Positions 31,568 to 31,625 of a DNA stretch of 31,625 nt are shown here, piece by piece. This DNA is from Deltaproteobacteria bacterium (lineage in GTDB: Bacteria; Desulfobacterota; Syntrophia; Syntrophales; UBA5619), in contig JAJFTY010000188.1 in NCBI GenBank assembly GCA_021372695.1, forward strand, positions 1-31,625, written 5' to 3'. Within the stretch, counting starts at the first letter, position 1, and each line of letters opens with the position of its first letter. A model generated the notes under the pieces. The model did not search any database. It saw only the letters and a list, made by a program, of their open reading frames with translations, and was not told where the DNA came from. Both the position numbers and the translations under genes were made by a program.

Positions 31568-31625
31568 CGTGCCTATTTCCCAGGTCCCGGATTGCTGTCA
31601 ATGCCGGAAGATATACTGGATTCAA

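Noticed and set aside
1..31625. tRNA, rRNA, CRISPR array, integrase or insertion sequence
   Set aside because: None could be recognised by reading both strands; a covariance-model scan and a repeat finder would be needed to exclude them formally.

Overview
The window looks like a chromosomal segment of a GC-rich Gram-negative bacterium. Outer-membrane and periplasmic proteins (TonB-dependent receptor, LolA-like protein, PEP-CTERM protein) show the envelope type. Three things together suggest a deltaproteobacterial (Desulfobacterota, perhaps Syntrophales-like) genome: the pair of 'rSAM/selenodomain-associated' glycosyltransferases, a dispersed MPASAGMT-type palindromic repeat, and a giant cyclic-glucan-synthase-like enzyme. 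That placement is inference. No rRNA, tRNA, CRISPR array, integrase or insertion sequence was recognised.

Layout. (1) 1-1677 (+): the end of a TrkA-N/RCK-like protein, then a mercuric-reductase/lipoamide-dehydrogenase-like flavoprotein. (2) 1782-3299 (-): a compact, AT-richer islet of five small genes, four of them predicted tiny membrane proteins, bracketed by a good sigma70-type promoter and an intrinsic terminator. This is the least explained unit. (3) 3501-4235 (-): a DUF2064/TIGR04282-type transferase. Its usual partner family (TIGR04283) lies about 7 kb away at 11377-12072. (4) 4426-9768 (+): a three-gene operon of TonB-dependent receptor, periplasmic substrate-binding protein and hybrid histidine kinase, with no ABC permease or ATPase; it reads as a sensing circuit. 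(5) 9783-14836: a fatty acid hydroxylase-family membrane enzyme, a VOC protein, the second transferase, a solitary ParB-like protein, a Cys-rich DUF3795 protein and a DUF374 acyltransferase-like protein. (6) 15005-15576 (-): a PEP-CTERM protein with its own terminator. (7) 16050-18453 (+): two consecutive MFS permeases. (8) 18796-27441 (+): an approximately 2,880-residue NdvB/ChvB-type cyclic beta-1,2-glucan synthase. (9) 27700-28485 (+): a lipoprotein solute-binding protein preceded by a strong stem structure. (10) 28531-28924: a palindromic element beside a relic of an EamA permease. (11) 28930-31567 (-): an operon of ABC ATPase, ABC-2 permease and LolA-like periplasmic protein.

How the genes work together. 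Most of the window concerns the cell envelope: glucan synthesis, lipid modification and acylation, outer-membrane uptake or sensing, export, and sorted surface proteins. Intergenic regions are unusually rich in stem structures, at 12357-12380, 15847-15894, 18513-18596 and 27549-27623. Two of these are in candidate leaders of large or exported proteins, and one overlaps a ribosome-binding site.

Limits: all family assignments come from reading motifs by eye. Start codons were chosen from visible Shine-Dalgarno sequences and signal peptides.
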